A DNA stretch of 64,000 nt from Buxus sempervirens (lineage: Eukaryota > Streptophyta > Magnoliopsida > Buxales > Buxaceae): positions 43,134,901 through 43,198,900 of the forward strand of contig OX387183.1 of the NCBI GenBank assembly GCA_947561395.2, in the 5' to 3' direction. Position numbers and translations under genes: made by a program. Shown one piece after another: positions 44,086-57,493 of the stretch; position 1 is the first letter of the stretch, and every line of letters starts with the position of its first letter. A model generated the notes under the pieces. The model saw nothing but the letters and a program-made list of their open reading frames with translations. It had not been told where the DNA came from and ran no database searches.

Positions 44086-45678
44086 CTAGTCTCTGTCTCC
44101 TAGCCGCTCCTCAAGCTCCCGAATCCGAGCTGCCTGAGTTGCAATAACTTTAGAAGCCCCCTCTGCAACGGGATCACTCAAGAAGGAAATGACTTCATCT
44201 GAAAGAGTCTGTTTGATCCTCATGCTCCTAAGGCTGGCTAAAGCATCCTGGTGCTTTTGCCGCAATACTCGGACTTCAAAGCGATGAGCCTGGGTCTCTC
44301 GTACCCATATCTGCTGAAGTCACTTGTGAGAAGCTCTTTCGGACTCCAGGATGTCTTCATAAGTAGGAGCCAAAATTGCAGGAGGATCTTCAGGTATTGG
44401 AGCCTGACTTTGTATCTGCTCCTAGATCCAGAAGAGATAGTCCTTCACATGGGACTCTGAGAAGACTGGGCTCCACATGAAACGAACATAGGACCACTCC
44501 CTCATCAACCAAGCGTTCAGCTTCATGGTGGTTGGTGAAAGTGGCCCAAGATGGTCCTCGTATCCACTTGGGATTATAATCCCCTGGGTCGCTCTAAACT
44601 GACGAAGAACCCACAAAGGAAGGTAAAGCACAGCATGATTCAAGCCAGCCAGAACCAAAAGTTGCGGTCTCGAAAGCTGATCACGGTCTCGGCGTTGGGT
44701 TGATAAGTACCAGGCCACCTCACCTGATCATCCTGGAGTGTAGCCAAGAAAGTAAACCAGCCCTGTTTACCTCCCGGAATGTCAGGACACCCTCGGTTGC
44801 TTATCAAGATAGGAACCTTCAAGCTGGGGAAGAAATTTCGATTGATCTCTTCAATCTGACTCAGGTGGTCAAGTAACCAAAGCTGCAAAGGAGGAGGGAT
44901 TTTTTCAGTATATTGTAAAGGAAAAATAAATAAATAAATAAAGCAAGCAAAAGAAAAAAAAATTTTTTACCTACAAGATAGGGGCACATGATAGGAAACG
45001 CTTCTTCTTCCTATAATAACAGTCAGTCAAAGCCTGGTACATCCCTGCCAAAATCATAGGGGCCAATCTCTCCTGCTCCCTAACCTGGAATACAACTGAG
45101 ATAAGGGCCAAGTCGACCTCATCGTCATCCCGTGGGAAAAGCAGTTGGTTAACCACTATCAGGGTTAGGGCATTGAATCGGGCTTCCTTGTTCTTCCCCC
45201 TCAAGAGTTTCTCAGTCAAAAAAGACTTGGACAAAGTCAAAAGGGTGTCAGAATCCCCTAAATCCTTCTTCCCTATACCCAGGAAAGTAGAAGCCTCTTT
45301 CTTGTAACTAGGCCAAAGGGGTGGGTTCACTACCTTCTCTGCAAACCTCAAGCCCAAGATGGTTTCAACCTCTTCAATGGTGGGGGTCATCTTATGGTTT
45401 CCAAAACGAAAAAGGTTTAGGTCAGGTACCCAATAGCCAATCATGGCTTCAATAATTTCCCACTTGAACGGGATGGAAAGGATGAGCAAAGTGTGGCCTA
45501 AATGAATAGAATCCCATCTGATCTCTTCATCAAGGGTCATGGAGTTGACCCACCTAGTGTAGAATGAATCTACACGACTGTACCTAGTGAGATTAGGGGG
45601 TTTTGCTCTAAAAGGTTGTTTTGCAGAGGAGGCTGCGTGAACAGACAATGGTAAGGTAGAAGATGATCCGGAAGCCAT
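44086..45678 (-). pseudogene. Antisense gene 2 of B' (ORF1-like), decayed
   Basis: Exon 1 runs 45678-44971 and exon 2 runs 44882-44086, with the intron where B has it. The start MASGSSSTLP differs from that of B, but the core (TPTIEEVETILGLRF, STFLGIGKKDLGDSDTLL) is nearly the same. Exon 1 now ends in TAG 44971-44973 where B has CAG. A frame change lies near 44665, another TAG lies near 44420 and a TGA near 44320 where B has an arginine. A stretch of exon 2 that is coiled coil in B is shorter here. The stop (GDRD then TAG) is at 44086-44088. Confidence 0.75.
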
Positions 45679-45787
45679 TGGAGATGATGGAAGCGTGCTA
45701 AGAATCAATGGGAGGAGGAAAAAGGCAAAAAAGGGGGTTTCTAAACTCAAAAGTCGTAAAAATGACTCAAATCCCGAGGCCAGTTGT

Positions 45788-45960
45788 ATTTATAGCATAT
45801 TTTAATGTATCCGATATATCAGATCGGATACAAAAGAATCCTTTCATATCCGATGAAAAATGCCGGATACAAGCCACCTTGTGTGTATCCGATATAACTT
45901 GTCGGATACAAAAAAATCAGTGTATCCGATCTGATATATCAGATACAAAGAAAAAAGGCA
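45788..45960 (-). promoter_or_regulatory. Promoter of antisense gene 2 (B'): TATA plus TATCCGA palindromes
   Basis: On the minus strand a TATAAATA box lies at about 45788-45796. Upstream of it are TGTATCCGATATATCAGATC with GGATACA (45806-45832), a degenerate one at 45852-45872, one at 45885-45911 and one at 45921-45947. The place equals 10877-11040 in B, where the arms read TACGGGCA. Confidence 0.65.
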
Positions 45961-46138
45961 AAAAAAAGAAAAATGGAGAAAAATCTGAATTTTTTACCTG
46001 TTTCACCTGTATACAAGTCTGAATTGCATGGAAATGAAAATAAAAGAGAGTAGCACAAGAGAGAATGAATAAAAAAGTTTTTTTCATATATAAGTCTCGT
46101 TTGTACAGTGATAATGGAAGATACATAAAGATCCTAAT

Positions 46139-48946
46139 CTACTGCTGCTGTGCAGGATCACCCCCGCGTCCTCTACCTCGTGCTCCTCTGCGGCCTCTAC
46201 CTCGTGGTAATCGGTGCCTAGAATATGCCAGAAGGCGCTCGGCCATGTAGCGTGGTCTCCGGCCCACAATGGACTGAAGCTGGTACTCCAAGCAGTAGTC
46301 TGAAAGGTCAGGAGGCAAATCAGGAGCAGAATCTGGTGAAGAAGCCTCAGGCCCAACAGGAACTGGCTTGGCTGGCAGGGGAGCCACCTCAGGTGCAGCT
46401 GAATCCTCAGCCGCGGCAGTCTCAACTCCCGTAGCTCCAGAAGGCTCGGCAGCAGCAGAAGAAGGACCAGGAGCAGAAATATTTGGGTCAATAGAAAGAG
46501 TCAAAAACGGAAGTATCAAGATGAACCGAAGAGGGAAAATTAAAGGAAACTTACCAGGAATGTCTGCAACAAGAACTGGGGGATCCAGCTCAATCGAGTC
46601 AGCAGCAGGAATGTCCTCTGGCTCAAGAACCACCACGAGAGATGAATGACCCACAGGATCCGCAGGAGCAGCTACCACCGGGTCAGCAGCTAGGGCGTCC
46701 TCAGGATCAGCAGCCCGAACCAGAGATGGATCAGGAACAGGAAAATCGGGCTCAAAGGTAGCATCATGATCTGGGACTGGATCCTGCAAAAGTCAAACGG
46801 TTCATATCAGAACAGCAGAAAAACATGGAAATAAAAGAGATGAAGAAATGGAAAACTATATACCTGTCTAGCCCTAAGCTCGGCCACCAAAGCCTCCAAC
46901 TCCCTGATCCGGGCATCCCGCTGGGCCACCACCGCATCGTGCTCGGCAATCAAATCATCAATGGCGGCCCGCTGACTCTGGAACCGATCCCGAAGAGCAT
47001 TCAGCTCCTCTACCTGCCAATGAGAAAGGGATTAGAGTCACAAGTACAGAATTGAGGGAAATGAGATAAAAGATGATAATCATGAAACTCACAGTGTCAT
47101 CGTGCACTCGGATATAGATCTCGCCAATCTCTGTCACCCCGACATGAGTGGGTCGATCCATCAGTCACCCAATAGACACCCTCCTGATCCACTTGTCATA
47201 GTCTCCACCTACTGTAAGCCCCTCCGCCTCCTAATACTGATCAAACTGATCAATATCGAATCCTGGGAGGAGCGTGTCGGAACCCACAGGAGGAGGAGGA
47301 ACTGGGATACGGGGCACGCCTGTGTGCTGATAGTATAGGCGCTCTCCTAGATACATCACCCTACCAAGCCTCCCAAGGAAGCACTGGTAGGGCTGAAATC
47401 GGAGGTCTTGCTCCAAAGCATCCTACACTATCATCTCGCGGGCAACCCCAATATCCACATCATCAAGGCGAGCCAGGAGGAGCTGCGAAGAAGGAAAATG
47501 TGGTCAAATACAAACAAGGTACAGGGGAAGAGATAAAAGAGAAAGGGGCAAAGAATTTTACATCAGATCGTCAGGCGCGGTCCAAGTGAACCCGGGCAGT
47601 GCGGGGCTGGCTCCGGTTGGCATCTCTATCCATAACAGACCATCGTAAGGCAACCGGGAAATCCGCTATGCCAGGCACGGGGGACGGGTGGAAGTAAGTC
47701 ATATAGGTATACATAAATACCTGGCAAAAGAGAAATCGGTCAAAGGAAGAGAAGTTAAAGTTTATGGGAATAAGACACAACTGATATATACAGCACCTGC
47801 AAGATCTGTCAGAAGAACTGGCAGCTAACTCCATCACCCCTCGGAGCGGCCAAGCCTCGAACTACTCGGCACAATCCGGCCAGGATGGTCCCATATATAA
47901 GCCGCCCCCATGCTAACTGCCGGGTCTGGCAGAGATCCCTCAAAGCATCAAAAAATAGATGACTAGCACTGGTCGTGTCCTCTTGGAAAAAACAGCTCCC
48001 AAGCATCAGTAGAAACACGTGCCTGAAGATAGGAGCAAAAGCCGCGTCCTCCCCAGTAATGGTCTCATGTATCCCATCAAAATGTCGAGTAAGGCTCTCT
48101 CGCAGCCAACTGATGGAAATACGGCTACTCCTCCCATCCCAAATACCGTCAGGCAAATCCTCGTATCCTAGGAGGAGGCCAATGTCTGCACTGAAGGCCG
48201 GTCCAACACGATAGTCCGCCCCACCAGAGGAATGCCAGTGATCATGACAAAATCGGAGGGACGGATCCCAAGCTCCACGTCTGGTAGATGGAAGGACTGC
48301 GTCTCCGGGAAGTACCACTCCATCATGGCAAAGATAAGCGGGCGGTCGGCTCCAAATGCGGGGATACTGAGGAAATGATCCAGGCGGCACCTACTAAACT
48401 CATGCCTGAGTGCAGGAGAAAGAGCCTGCACCAACTCACTGAACTTCCCCCAGCTACCCCGTAGATGGGAGGGAGGATAAGGAAGTGGAACATCAGCGCC
48501 GATGCGCATGGAAGGGTGGCTATCCAAACCACTAAGGAGCACTGTATCATGAACAGACGCTCTCAACTCTGCGGAGATCCCTATGCGGAAAGCTGCAGCA
48601 ACACCCTCTTGGCCTGAAGCTCTGGCCCGGCCTTAGCCTCTCTCTAGCTTGGCCTCTCTCTCCAACTCGACCTCTGCCTCTCTCTCAGCCTTTACCGCAA
48701 GCTCGAGCAAGAGCCACAATAGGCTAAAAACATAAATGAATGAGCGAAGTCGATTTCAAGGGAAGCAAGAAGAGGAAAAAGAATTTGAAGGCCTACCTCA
48801 ACAGAACCCTCTCCAGAGCTCTCTCTAGAAACATCTAACAGCTCTGACAGGGTGGCGCTAGAACTCACCTCTGTCCGAGCTCGCGAAGTGGAGGGTTGAT
48901 CAGCAGGGTCAGCCTCCTCTCAAACGCGGGAACGACTCCTAGCCAT
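46139..48946 (-). pseudogene. Antisense gene 1 of B': plant mobile domain protein, decayed
   Basis: Counterpart of 11247-14121, with exons at about 48946-48797, 48723-47811 and onward to 46139. The mobile-domain core is clear (SFHLPDVELGIRPSDFVMIT, LMLGSCFFQEDTTSASHLFF, LAWGRLIYGTILAGL), and the C-terminus is again RG-rich (RGRGRRGARGRGRGG). A TGA comes nine codons after the ATG, a TAA near 48650, a frame change near 48190, a TGA near 47830 where B has W, and TAG 47423-47425. The base before the ATG reads TAA, not the TAG acceptor seen in B. It is clearly dead as a gene. Confidence 0.7.
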
Positions 48947-50351
48947 TTACAAGCCACAGGGAAGTGTTTTATGAATCTCGATTTAAATTCATCAGGAATC
49001 TTATATGATCTTTTCAAAGTTATCATGAATTATGTTTTGGGGGAATTTTCTCTTATTTTTGTTCTATGTTTCGGGTCAAGGTTTCTTGGGAAGTGATTGA
49101 TATTTCTATCCTGATTCTACAGCTTCTTGTCCTAAGGATATTTACAAAGCTTAATATCTGCTAATTTATTTCAGGACTGCTACATGAAAGCGGGACAGTG
49201 ACGCCAAAGCAAAAGGTTTTAGCTGATCAAAAATCAAAACAAATGGTGGAATCCAATAACCAATCATGGAATGGTTTTGGCAGTTGGAGCACCGCATTGA
49301 TCAGAAGTATACTAAAATCCAGGCGGATTGAGAAAAAAGGAATAAATCACAGCATTTGAAGATGGGCATTTGAAATTGTGTTTCCTCGAAACATTAGAAA
49401 TACACAAATCATACATTTCAAGTCAAGAAAAATTGCAGCATGGTATCAGCAGCATGTCATTTGAAAAATCATACATTTCTGTGGGAAAATACCACCGGCT
49501 GGTCAATCTTAAAGAATTGCAGAAAATCGGGTCAAGGTTAGGAGGTCCAAGCCAATTATAGAAAAAATCCAGCATGCAATCAGCAGTTCAATAAATACCA
49601 CCGGCAGGCAATCTAAAGTTCTCAGATACTATCACCAGCTACCGTTATACAGGCAGTCAGTATTAAAGAATCACAGCTCAAGAGTTGGTAGGATAAATTT
49701 GGATGTTAAGGCAAATTGTAGAAAAGAAAAAAAGAAAAGCATGGCAAGAGAAATGGGCAATTCGGTCAGAAATCACTACCGGCAGAAAATCTAGGGGTCT
49801 TAATCATTGTCAATTTAAAGATACCGGTTGGCAAGCATCATCAAAGCTATATTCAGTTGAGATTTATAAAACATGCATTGATCACAACAAGCGAAGAAAA
49901 ATTGCATCTGATCATACTAAATTCAAGTCAATGCTCCATCTGATTGGGAGTTATAGTGTCACAGACAGCATTACAATTTTAAACTAGTATGGAGCATCGA
50001 CGTTTAGAATAGCTAAAGCATGCAATTGAGAGATCAATTGTGCATGTCAAAAGGTGATTCAAGAACTTACCTGAAATTGGAAGTAGCTATTGGAGGAGAA
50101 GTTTGCTGCCGAAGAGAGCAAACCAGTCACTGTGGCAAGCAAGAACAATGGATTGCAGGTGGGAAAGACTGCTGCTCAGGTCACCAGGATTTGGAAGCAA
50201 TTGCCGGAGGATGGTACCCCAACGCCAAGTGGTGAACTCCCCGGAAATCAGACACCGAGCTAGGGCTCGGCCACTATCGTGAATGGGTGATCATCGAAGT
50301 GTTGCCGGAGTCAAGAGCTATCACCGGCAACAATGGAAGTCGGCGGAGCCA
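48947..50351 (-). other. Leader region of antisense gene 1 (B'), up to element C
   Basis: No gene is seen. A minus-strand donor CAG|GTAAGT lies near 50068-50061, as in B. CCGGC-rich repeats (TACCACCGGC and similar) occur at 49490-49800. Confidence 0.5.
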
Positions 50352-50356
50352 GTAAA
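50352..50356. repeat. Target site duplication GTAAA, left (element C)
   Basis: GTAAA precedes the reversed LTR end TGTGCGCGCG, and again follows the element at 61498-61502. Confidence 0.9.
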
Positions 50357-52748
50357 TGTGCGCGCGTGGGAAACGCGGCACGGGGTAATTCGGAGTCACC
50401 ACCGCCTGATGGGGTGCAGGCGGACACCTGGGTGCCTAATCTTGTCTATTTAGGGCTTTTGGTCTGCGGCTTGAGATTCTAAGTCGGTTCTCGGTTGTGG
50501 TCTGGGGAAGTCCGTAGACACCCCAGTCCACCCCGTCGGATGACGGGTCCCGTGGGTTCCCTGGTTTGAGTCAGCTCTCTTGCTTGGTTCTCACCCGATT
50601 CCTAATCCAGCAGGCATTTAAGTTAGGTCTAGGCGGGACCACCTGAGTGGTGTGGGTCCCTTTAGTTGATTTTATATTTGCTTAACTTAAATTGTCTGAG
50701 TCTGATTGGGTGGGCCCCGTTGGAAGGCCCACGGTGTCCTTGGCGGGCTTGGGTAAGCCCATGTGCCCATGTGGGCCTCTGTCTAAGCCTAGGAGGCCCT
50801 GTGGGCTTTGGTTAAGTGTGTTGGTTTTATTTAGTTTGTTCAAGTTGGATACTCAAGTGGTTTCCATGCAAGAAGCGGGCCGGTATTGATTTGCGGGCCC
50901 CTGGGTGGGCCCCCATGTTGGTTGCCAAAATGCCTTTAATTTATCTTATTTAAATTCACCCAGGTGGGTTGGATGTTGGGCTTGGGGCCCGTAGTCCAAT
51001 CTTAGGCTTGAAAGCCCAAGTTAAGTGGAATTAGGGTTTTGCACCTTTACTTGATTGGTTGGCGGGCTTTGGCGGGACCGATAGGCCCTAGCCCTGGGTC
51101 TCGGCCAAACCACGCAATTGAAATACCATTCTGCACATCAAGGTTTGGGCGGGCCGCATTGGGTTTGGTCCACCCGGTTCAATTAGTTCACTTCATTTAA
51201 TCTTACTTATTTGCATGCTTTGGGATTTACTGGGCTTGGTGGGCCCCGTTGGAAGGCCCACTAGTATACCAAGTTGGACCGGTGGTCCAGGTCCCAAGTT
51301 GGGTTTCCGGGTGACTCGGAAACCCTGTTGGTTCAGTGGTTTTTGGTTCAAATCGCTCCAAATTTTTGCAAGGAATCAAAACATAAAAAAAACCACAATT
51401 CGGGGTGTATCCGGCCTTAGTTACCGGATACACACAGGCCATAGGCGATCCGGCCTGAGTTGCCGGATCACCTAAAAAATGGCCTTTTCGGGCTTAGGTC
51501 ATTGGGATGGTTTCCAGGGGCTTCCTAAGGCCCTTCTAAGGTTTGGTGGGCCCCTGGGAGGGCCCACACTGGTTCAGGCTTGAGGGAGAAGCCTCACTTG
51601 GCCTCTTTTGGATTTTTACAGCAAGGCAAGTTGGCCTTGGAAGGCAAGGGGGTTTGCTGCCCTTCCCTTCCTTTCATTGGCACAACAGTAGCAAGGTAGG
51701 GGTCTTAGCACCCCTACCTGTGGTCTTTAAGGTCCTCCTCCACAAACAATCATGGCCAATTGGTTAGACTTCCATGCCATGGAAATTAATAACACAACTA
51801 ACCTGCTGTAAAGTATGGGGCAGCAGTCAAAGGAAGAGATTTGGGCATGCTACTAGGCTTGAAATGGTGGGTTAGGAGTGGGGAAGCATGGCCACGGGTC
51901 TCCTAACTCATGATACACACATTAAAACACATCATCCAACTTAAACAAAGCTAAAAACCAAGAATAACGGAGGGCCACGGCTGCTGCCGGCAGCAGCCCC
52001 AAAGACACCCTTCATGCATACTAACTTGACACACCAGTAAAATGGTAAGAGAAAAGGGACATGTTGTACACCCACATACAGAAGAAAATCAAGCAACGAC
52101 CTGCCGCCAACAAGGGGACAGCAACCATTAACTTTAGCCTTGGCGGGACTTGACTTGCGACTGGAGATGGAAGTGCTGCTGCTTTCTCCAGCAGCAGCTC
52201 ATGCGAACCGTACCAGTGAGCCGGGGGTTAGGGGAGCATACTTCTTAAAAGTTCAAAACAAAGCGAGGAGACACAATGCAAGGCAAATCCCGCTGCTACA
52301 GTACAGGGGCAGCACACGTAGAAAAAAAAGGGGAAAAGGTTCATTACCTTGCTGGAGACAGCAGCAGATGGTGGGGATTTGCTGCCATCTCCAGCAGCAA
52401 TTCACATATGCATGTTAAGGGGTGAAGGGCTGCACTAGTGCGTGGCTCTAACTAACACACACCTGGGGTGGCTTTGGTTTTTTTTTATCTACTGGGACAG
52501 CACCCATGGAGGGGCTTTGGAGAATAACAGTGGCATATCAGGGAGGGATGTAAGTAGTAAAAAAAAACAACAGCATGCCCAGGGCTGTAGGGACATGACA
52601 GCAACCTGGGGAGGTGTACGTTGGCCCACCACAAGAAGTAGGACAGCAAATTAAGAAGATAGGGGGTGTGGGAGCATGTAAACTACTCCATGCAGCAACA
52701 TACTAACCTCATGGCATAGAGAACATGCATCAAAACCAAAAGGACAGC
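50357..52748 (-). mobile_element. 3' LTR of element C, truncated by the deletion
   Basis: It matches 57494-59885 of the 5' LTR almost base for base. It ends at AAGGACAGCAA (52741), after which gag sequence begins (CTGGGCGCCTGG). Confidence 0.9.
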
Positions 52749-52749
52749 A

Positions 52750-52927
52750 ATTCCTGGGCGCCTGGTACCACAGGCGGGACCTGCCTCAACTCTCTCAGCT
52801 CTGTCATCAATTCCTGGATGATGGTACTCATGCTGTCCATCTTCTGTTTCATCTCATTAACTACTTGCGCATGACTAGACTCTGCAGGATGTTGCCCTGG
52901 TGGCGTCTGCTCTCCTTGCTGATCCAT
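52750..52927 (-). pseudogene. gag start of element C, truncated
   Basis: About 60 codons from ATG 52927 (MDQQGEQTPPGQ) are left, close to the 27609 start of element A. The frame is lost at the deletion joint near 52750 (after VPGAQ). Confidence 0.85.
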
Positions 52928-53099
52928 TTCAAGCCTTCTCCTCGATCTTAGCAGGTACGGACTTCTGAAAGCAATTTTGGTACCTGAGGGACAATTGACA
53001 GGTATTAATGCAATTTTACACAAATTGGTTATGCAATTTATTTAGTAGAATCTGTTTCTTCGATTTATGCTGTTTTTTTGTTTGATTGGATTTGGACTA

Positions 53100-53475
53100 A
53101 CTAAATCTATTTTAGCTACCCTAAGGCAACAAGGGAAGAGAACCTGGTTTTGAATCAAATGATCTATTTTGGCTACCCGTAGGTAACAAGGGAAGAGAAC
53201 CTTAATGAATTTGAAGGCTGATCTATTTTGGCTGTCCTAGGACGACCGGGGAAGAGAACCCTAATAAATTTGAAGACTGATCTATTTTAGCTATCCGTAG
53301 GTAACAAGGGAAGAGAACCTTAGTGACCGAATCTATTTTAGTCACCCGCAGGCAACTGGGAGAGAGAACCCTAACTTTCCTGAAAGCTGATCTATTTTAG
53401 CCGCTTGGAAGCGACTGGGACAGAGAACCCGGTTGAACTAATCTATTTTAGCTGTTTAGGCAAGGAAAGAGAACC
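53100..53475 (-). repeat. Hairpin array of element C, seven units
   Basis: Reversed counterpart of 27000-27430, one unit fewer. The GTCGTCCTAGGAC unit occurs once here and twice in A. Hairpins hold compensating changes, such as G-C in place of A-C in the first pair at 53115-53130. Confidence 0.8.
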
Positions 53476-53569
53476 TTCAATTTAAGGGGCTTTGTTTGAG
53501 CTTAGAATCACGGGGTGGGACCACACAGGGTCACAAAGGGGGCTGAAAAACAGCACTCAGGCGTACCTC

Positions 53570-54200
53570 GGCCAATCTCCAGTTCATTCACTGCGGCGTC
53601 GGCGCCAAACTTCGGCTAGTAGTTCCCGAGCGTGCCTTAGCTAGTCGTTGGTTTAATCACCATTGACTTCGGTGCCTCACAAAGGGGAAGGCTATGCCAG
53701 GACGCTCCTCCACCAACATCCGACTCATCCGTGGGCGGCTTCGGTGCCCTAAGAATTCGGCTAGTAGTACCCGGACGCTCCGCAGCCAATATCCGATTCA
53801 ATCACCGGCGGCTTTGGTGTCACTAAAAGGGGTAGGCTATGCCAGGACGCTCCTCCACCAATATCCGACTCATCCGTCGGTGGTTTCGGTGCCCTAAGAA
53901 TTCGGCTAGTAGTACCCGGACGCTCCGCAGCCAATATCTGATTCAATCACCGGCGGCTTTGGTGTCACTAAAAGGGGTAGGCTATGCCAGGACGCTCCTC
54001 CACCAATATCCGACTCATCCGTCGGTGGTTTCGGTGCCCTAAGAATTCGGCTAGTAGTACCCGGACGCTCCGCAGCCAATATCCGATTCAATCACCGGCG
54101 GCTTTGGTATCACTAAAAGGGGTAGGCTATGCCAAGACGATCCTCCACCAATATCCGACTCATCCGTCGGTGGTTTCGGTGCCCTACAAGTTGGACTGCA
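53570..54200 (-). repeat. 145-bp tandem array of element C, four units
   Basis: GGCTATGCCAGGACGCTCCT or a close variant recurs at 53689, 53834, 53979 and 54124, 145 bp apart. Unit sequences are very alike. Confidence 0.88.
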
Positions 54201-54534
54201 TGATCTTGAAAAGATGCAGACGGGTGTGATCTGAGCTCAAAGTCTCGGGTGTTTTTAAACACTTGCTGGGTTTTGCGATCTCAATGGGGGAGATGCAACC
54301 AAAGGAAGTTAGGTGGTCGCAGCGACCAGGAGCATTGCAATTTATTGAGAGATATGGTCTATTGGAGACCGAGTTGCCCTATTTGAGGGAATTAGTTCTT
54401 TTATTTCAAATTCTTGTCTTGTTAAGTTTGAACAATATATAGCCAAGTGGAAATAACTTCATGCTTTAATCAAAAGGTGCCACCATGGCACAAAGTATGT
54501 CATCATTCATAACAAAATACAACAAAGCCAAAGT

Positions 54535-55967
54535 CTAGCTAGGTTGGTCATCATCATAGTGGGAGGACACGTCTTGCCTTCTCAAGGCTCGCAGAAGTTT
54601 GTTCCGCAGACGTCGGTCCTCCTCAGCACGCTTGCGCACCAATTCCATTTCATGTTGCAAGGCCATATTGGCCTGCCTACTCTCCCCTTCCGAATCCACA
54701 TAAGCTGAATGGATACGTGAGTGGGTCTCCTCCAGTTCGGCCACCTTGTCCTTATATCTGTTAGGGGCGGAACTGGAATGTCGCTTGAAGCGACAGGCTG
54801 AAGAGGTGGGGGGCCGTCGTGGCCGAACTCCCGAGCTATCCACTGCTCGTAGTCTCGAAAATGTGATTCGATGAAGACGTCTTCTCGATATACACACACT
54901 GTCTTCCACTCCATCAGCAGTTGGGTCCTTAGTCCCTTGGTGAGTGGACCAATCAGATTGCCCAAGTCGTCCTTGACCGGGATTCCCTGCGGTTTCCCAA
55001 ACTGTCTCAGAACCCGGATCGGATAGTATGGCACGGCATGGGTGAATCCTATCAGGGAAAGCCCCTCTCTTTTCTTGAAAGCTATGATGGGGGTGTAGGG
55101 GATGTTGTATGTACCCCACCATCTGATGTCTGTTTCTCCCTTCAGGTGGAGAAAGTGGTTAAACCAATCCTCACGAGCGGGTAGGTCTGGTTTGATCTCT
55201 CTTTGAGCCAACCAATGGATGTTGTCGCCGGTTGCCTTGTAATATGCACTGACAGGTGATGACACCGTCAGGTGGTCTTGCAGCCAAATGTGGAGAAGGG
55301 GAGCACACCCTTGAAACCTCCGAGTTCCGTTTTTGGACAAAGTCAGGGAATGGAACAGTTGAGCTAGGATTAGTGGCATGATTCGGTACCCCGCCCTGAG
55401 TTGATCCACAATTTCCATCAGGGCCACATTAATGGTGTCTCCCCCAGTTGGAAAGAAGATTTGTGACAGAACCACAAGGGTGAAGGTGTCAAACCAAGCC
55501 CGGGGTCTTTCCTGCTTTTTGTTTCTCATTTTCTCAGCTAGGAATGTTTTAGAGACCCGAGTAAATGATTTGTCACCTCCTAAGGTCTGAAATTCTCCCC
55601 TTGAGAGGCCAAAGAAAACGCAAGCTTCATTCTTGTAACTTTCTTTGAGACTTGGCCTAGCGGGTTCTCCTAAGTCACGAACTCGGAGGAACAGGTCAAG
55701 TTCCTTAATTGTGGGAGTCAACTCGTTGACCCCGAATCGAAAAACTGAAAGCTGGGGATCCCAGAAAAGCAGGGCTGCTTGGATCATATCCCAGTTAATC
55801 AGCACATTTAACAGGGACAAAGTCTGTCCCATGTGGTATTTGTGCTCCCATTCAATCTGCTCACTCCCTTGGAGCTGCCTTGTCCAAGAACGGATCCAGG
55901 GGGTATCCCAGGCGCACTTTTCTATTCTAGGGAAACGGGTTCTCTCAGATGAGGATGAAGATGCCAT
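54535..55967 (-). pseudogene. ORF1 of element C, one frameshift
   Basis: The start is ATG 55967 (MASSSSSERT). The frame is open to about 54770, where one base is missing compared with element A (CCGCCCCTAAC versus CCGCCTCCTAAC); after that the frame that ends at 54535 (HYDDDQPS) must be used. The protein is otherwise the same as ORF1 of A and has none of its three stops. It is likely to have been working until recently. Upstream ATG 56015 adds 16 residues that are less likely coding. Confidence 0.85.
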
Positions 55968-57472
55968 GCCAACTATCCGATCGAAATTCTGAATCAATTT
56001 AAGGTTCCACACCAAGACTCTAAGTCAGTTCTATAATATGCGTAATTTCAAGCAACAAGATGCACCACTAGCAGTTCTAATATGCTTGACCAAATAAAGC
56101 AAAAACAAAACGGTGCGGAATTTAGGCACACATGGTGTGTGGTCCTAAGGGTTGGCGCCAATGAAGGCGCGACTCCTAGACATACTTGTGTAGAGGAGCA
56201 CATTCAAGTCCCGATCAGTCTTTCTGTCTTTCATCTGCTCTTTCATCTGCTTTCGGTGTTGGACCATAGCGAAATTACAACTTGCCCTCGAGGGCGAATT
56301 TTTACAAGGTATTTACAAAAGCTGCAAAGAATTCATCCTTAAGGCTGTTGGGAGCCAAAAGGGAGGATACAAATTGCTTTCGAAGTGGGTAGGCTAAAAA
56401 TCCCTAAATCTTGGGTTTAGTACCCTGTCATGCTTTCATCTGTCTGTCTGATCTGGCCGGCTTTCATCCGCTCTAAAAGACCAATCTGGACTTAAAGTGC
56501 TCCCAGCGGACTCTAATGGGTCAAGACCCATAGTATACAGGACTCCATGCATGGATCTGGGGTGGTTCCCCTGATCCTAATTAGGTGAGCTTCCTAAATT
56601 AGGGCTAAGGCAGCCCCTGATCTAGGGTTTACTCCATTTGATGCAAAAAGCGGGGGTTGCTGCCCCTGATGGACTCTGAGTTTTATTATGATTTTATTCA
56701 TCATTCACATCCTACTCACCCTCTCATGCTCAACGCAAGGTTTAATTAGAAACGTTATGTGGGGAAGGATACCCAGCCCGAGACATAAGCCTACAAGGGT
56801 CTGGACCAATACTGGATCCTTGCGTGCCACGGCAAGAAACCAGTGGTGCTAATGGACTCCAGAAAACTGGGGGGATGGTTTTACCGTGCTTTCCCCGGCA
56901 AGCCACGGGAGCGTAGGTGCTAATACCATCCCAAAGATCAGTTCATAGTAAGAAGAAGGGTAGGCTGCTAGAGAGGTCTAAGTTTTGGTAAAGAAATAGC
57001 AATATCCGATTCACTCATTTATCAAAGGTTGGATCATCCACGCATCCTCCCTCGTGCGTGTCACCCCACGCAGTTCCATCACATCAATGCGGGAATTTAA
57101 ATTCACACAAACATCCATCCACGGTGTAGTGGTGTGCCCGTGTGTGCAGTTGGGCTGCGTGCTGTGCCTATACGGGCGAGTTTGGTTTGGATTTAGGTGA
57201 TAAAGGAATCCCTACCGCCTCGTATAGTAAGGTGCAGAATTGGCACGTTTTACGATGTCCTGGGAGAATCCCCAGGTAAGTGGAGGGTCACAGGGGACCA
57301 CTTAAATTCCACTTGCCTTAGGCAATTATCGCGTCCTTGTGGCAGGACTCCCCAGAATACATAGCTACGTGTATTCTACACCTTGCTATATAGGGTAGCA
57401 AGAGTTCCTAAATATCCACTAATTCCCTCTTAAACTGACTCGGTCTAAGCAGGGTCATACGGGGCTGAGTGG
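55968..57472 (-). other. Untranslated leader of element C
   Basis: Reversed counterpart of 23150-24655. No gene is seen. Confidence 0.6.
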
Positions 57473-57490
57473 TCCCCAGCAGAGTCGCCA
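57473..57490 (-). promoter_or_regulatory. Primer binding site of element C
   Basis: TCCCCAGCAGAGTCGCCA on the plus strand is the reverse complement of the PBS of element A. It is three bases from the LTR. Confidence 0.88.
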
Positions 57491-57493
57491 GGC

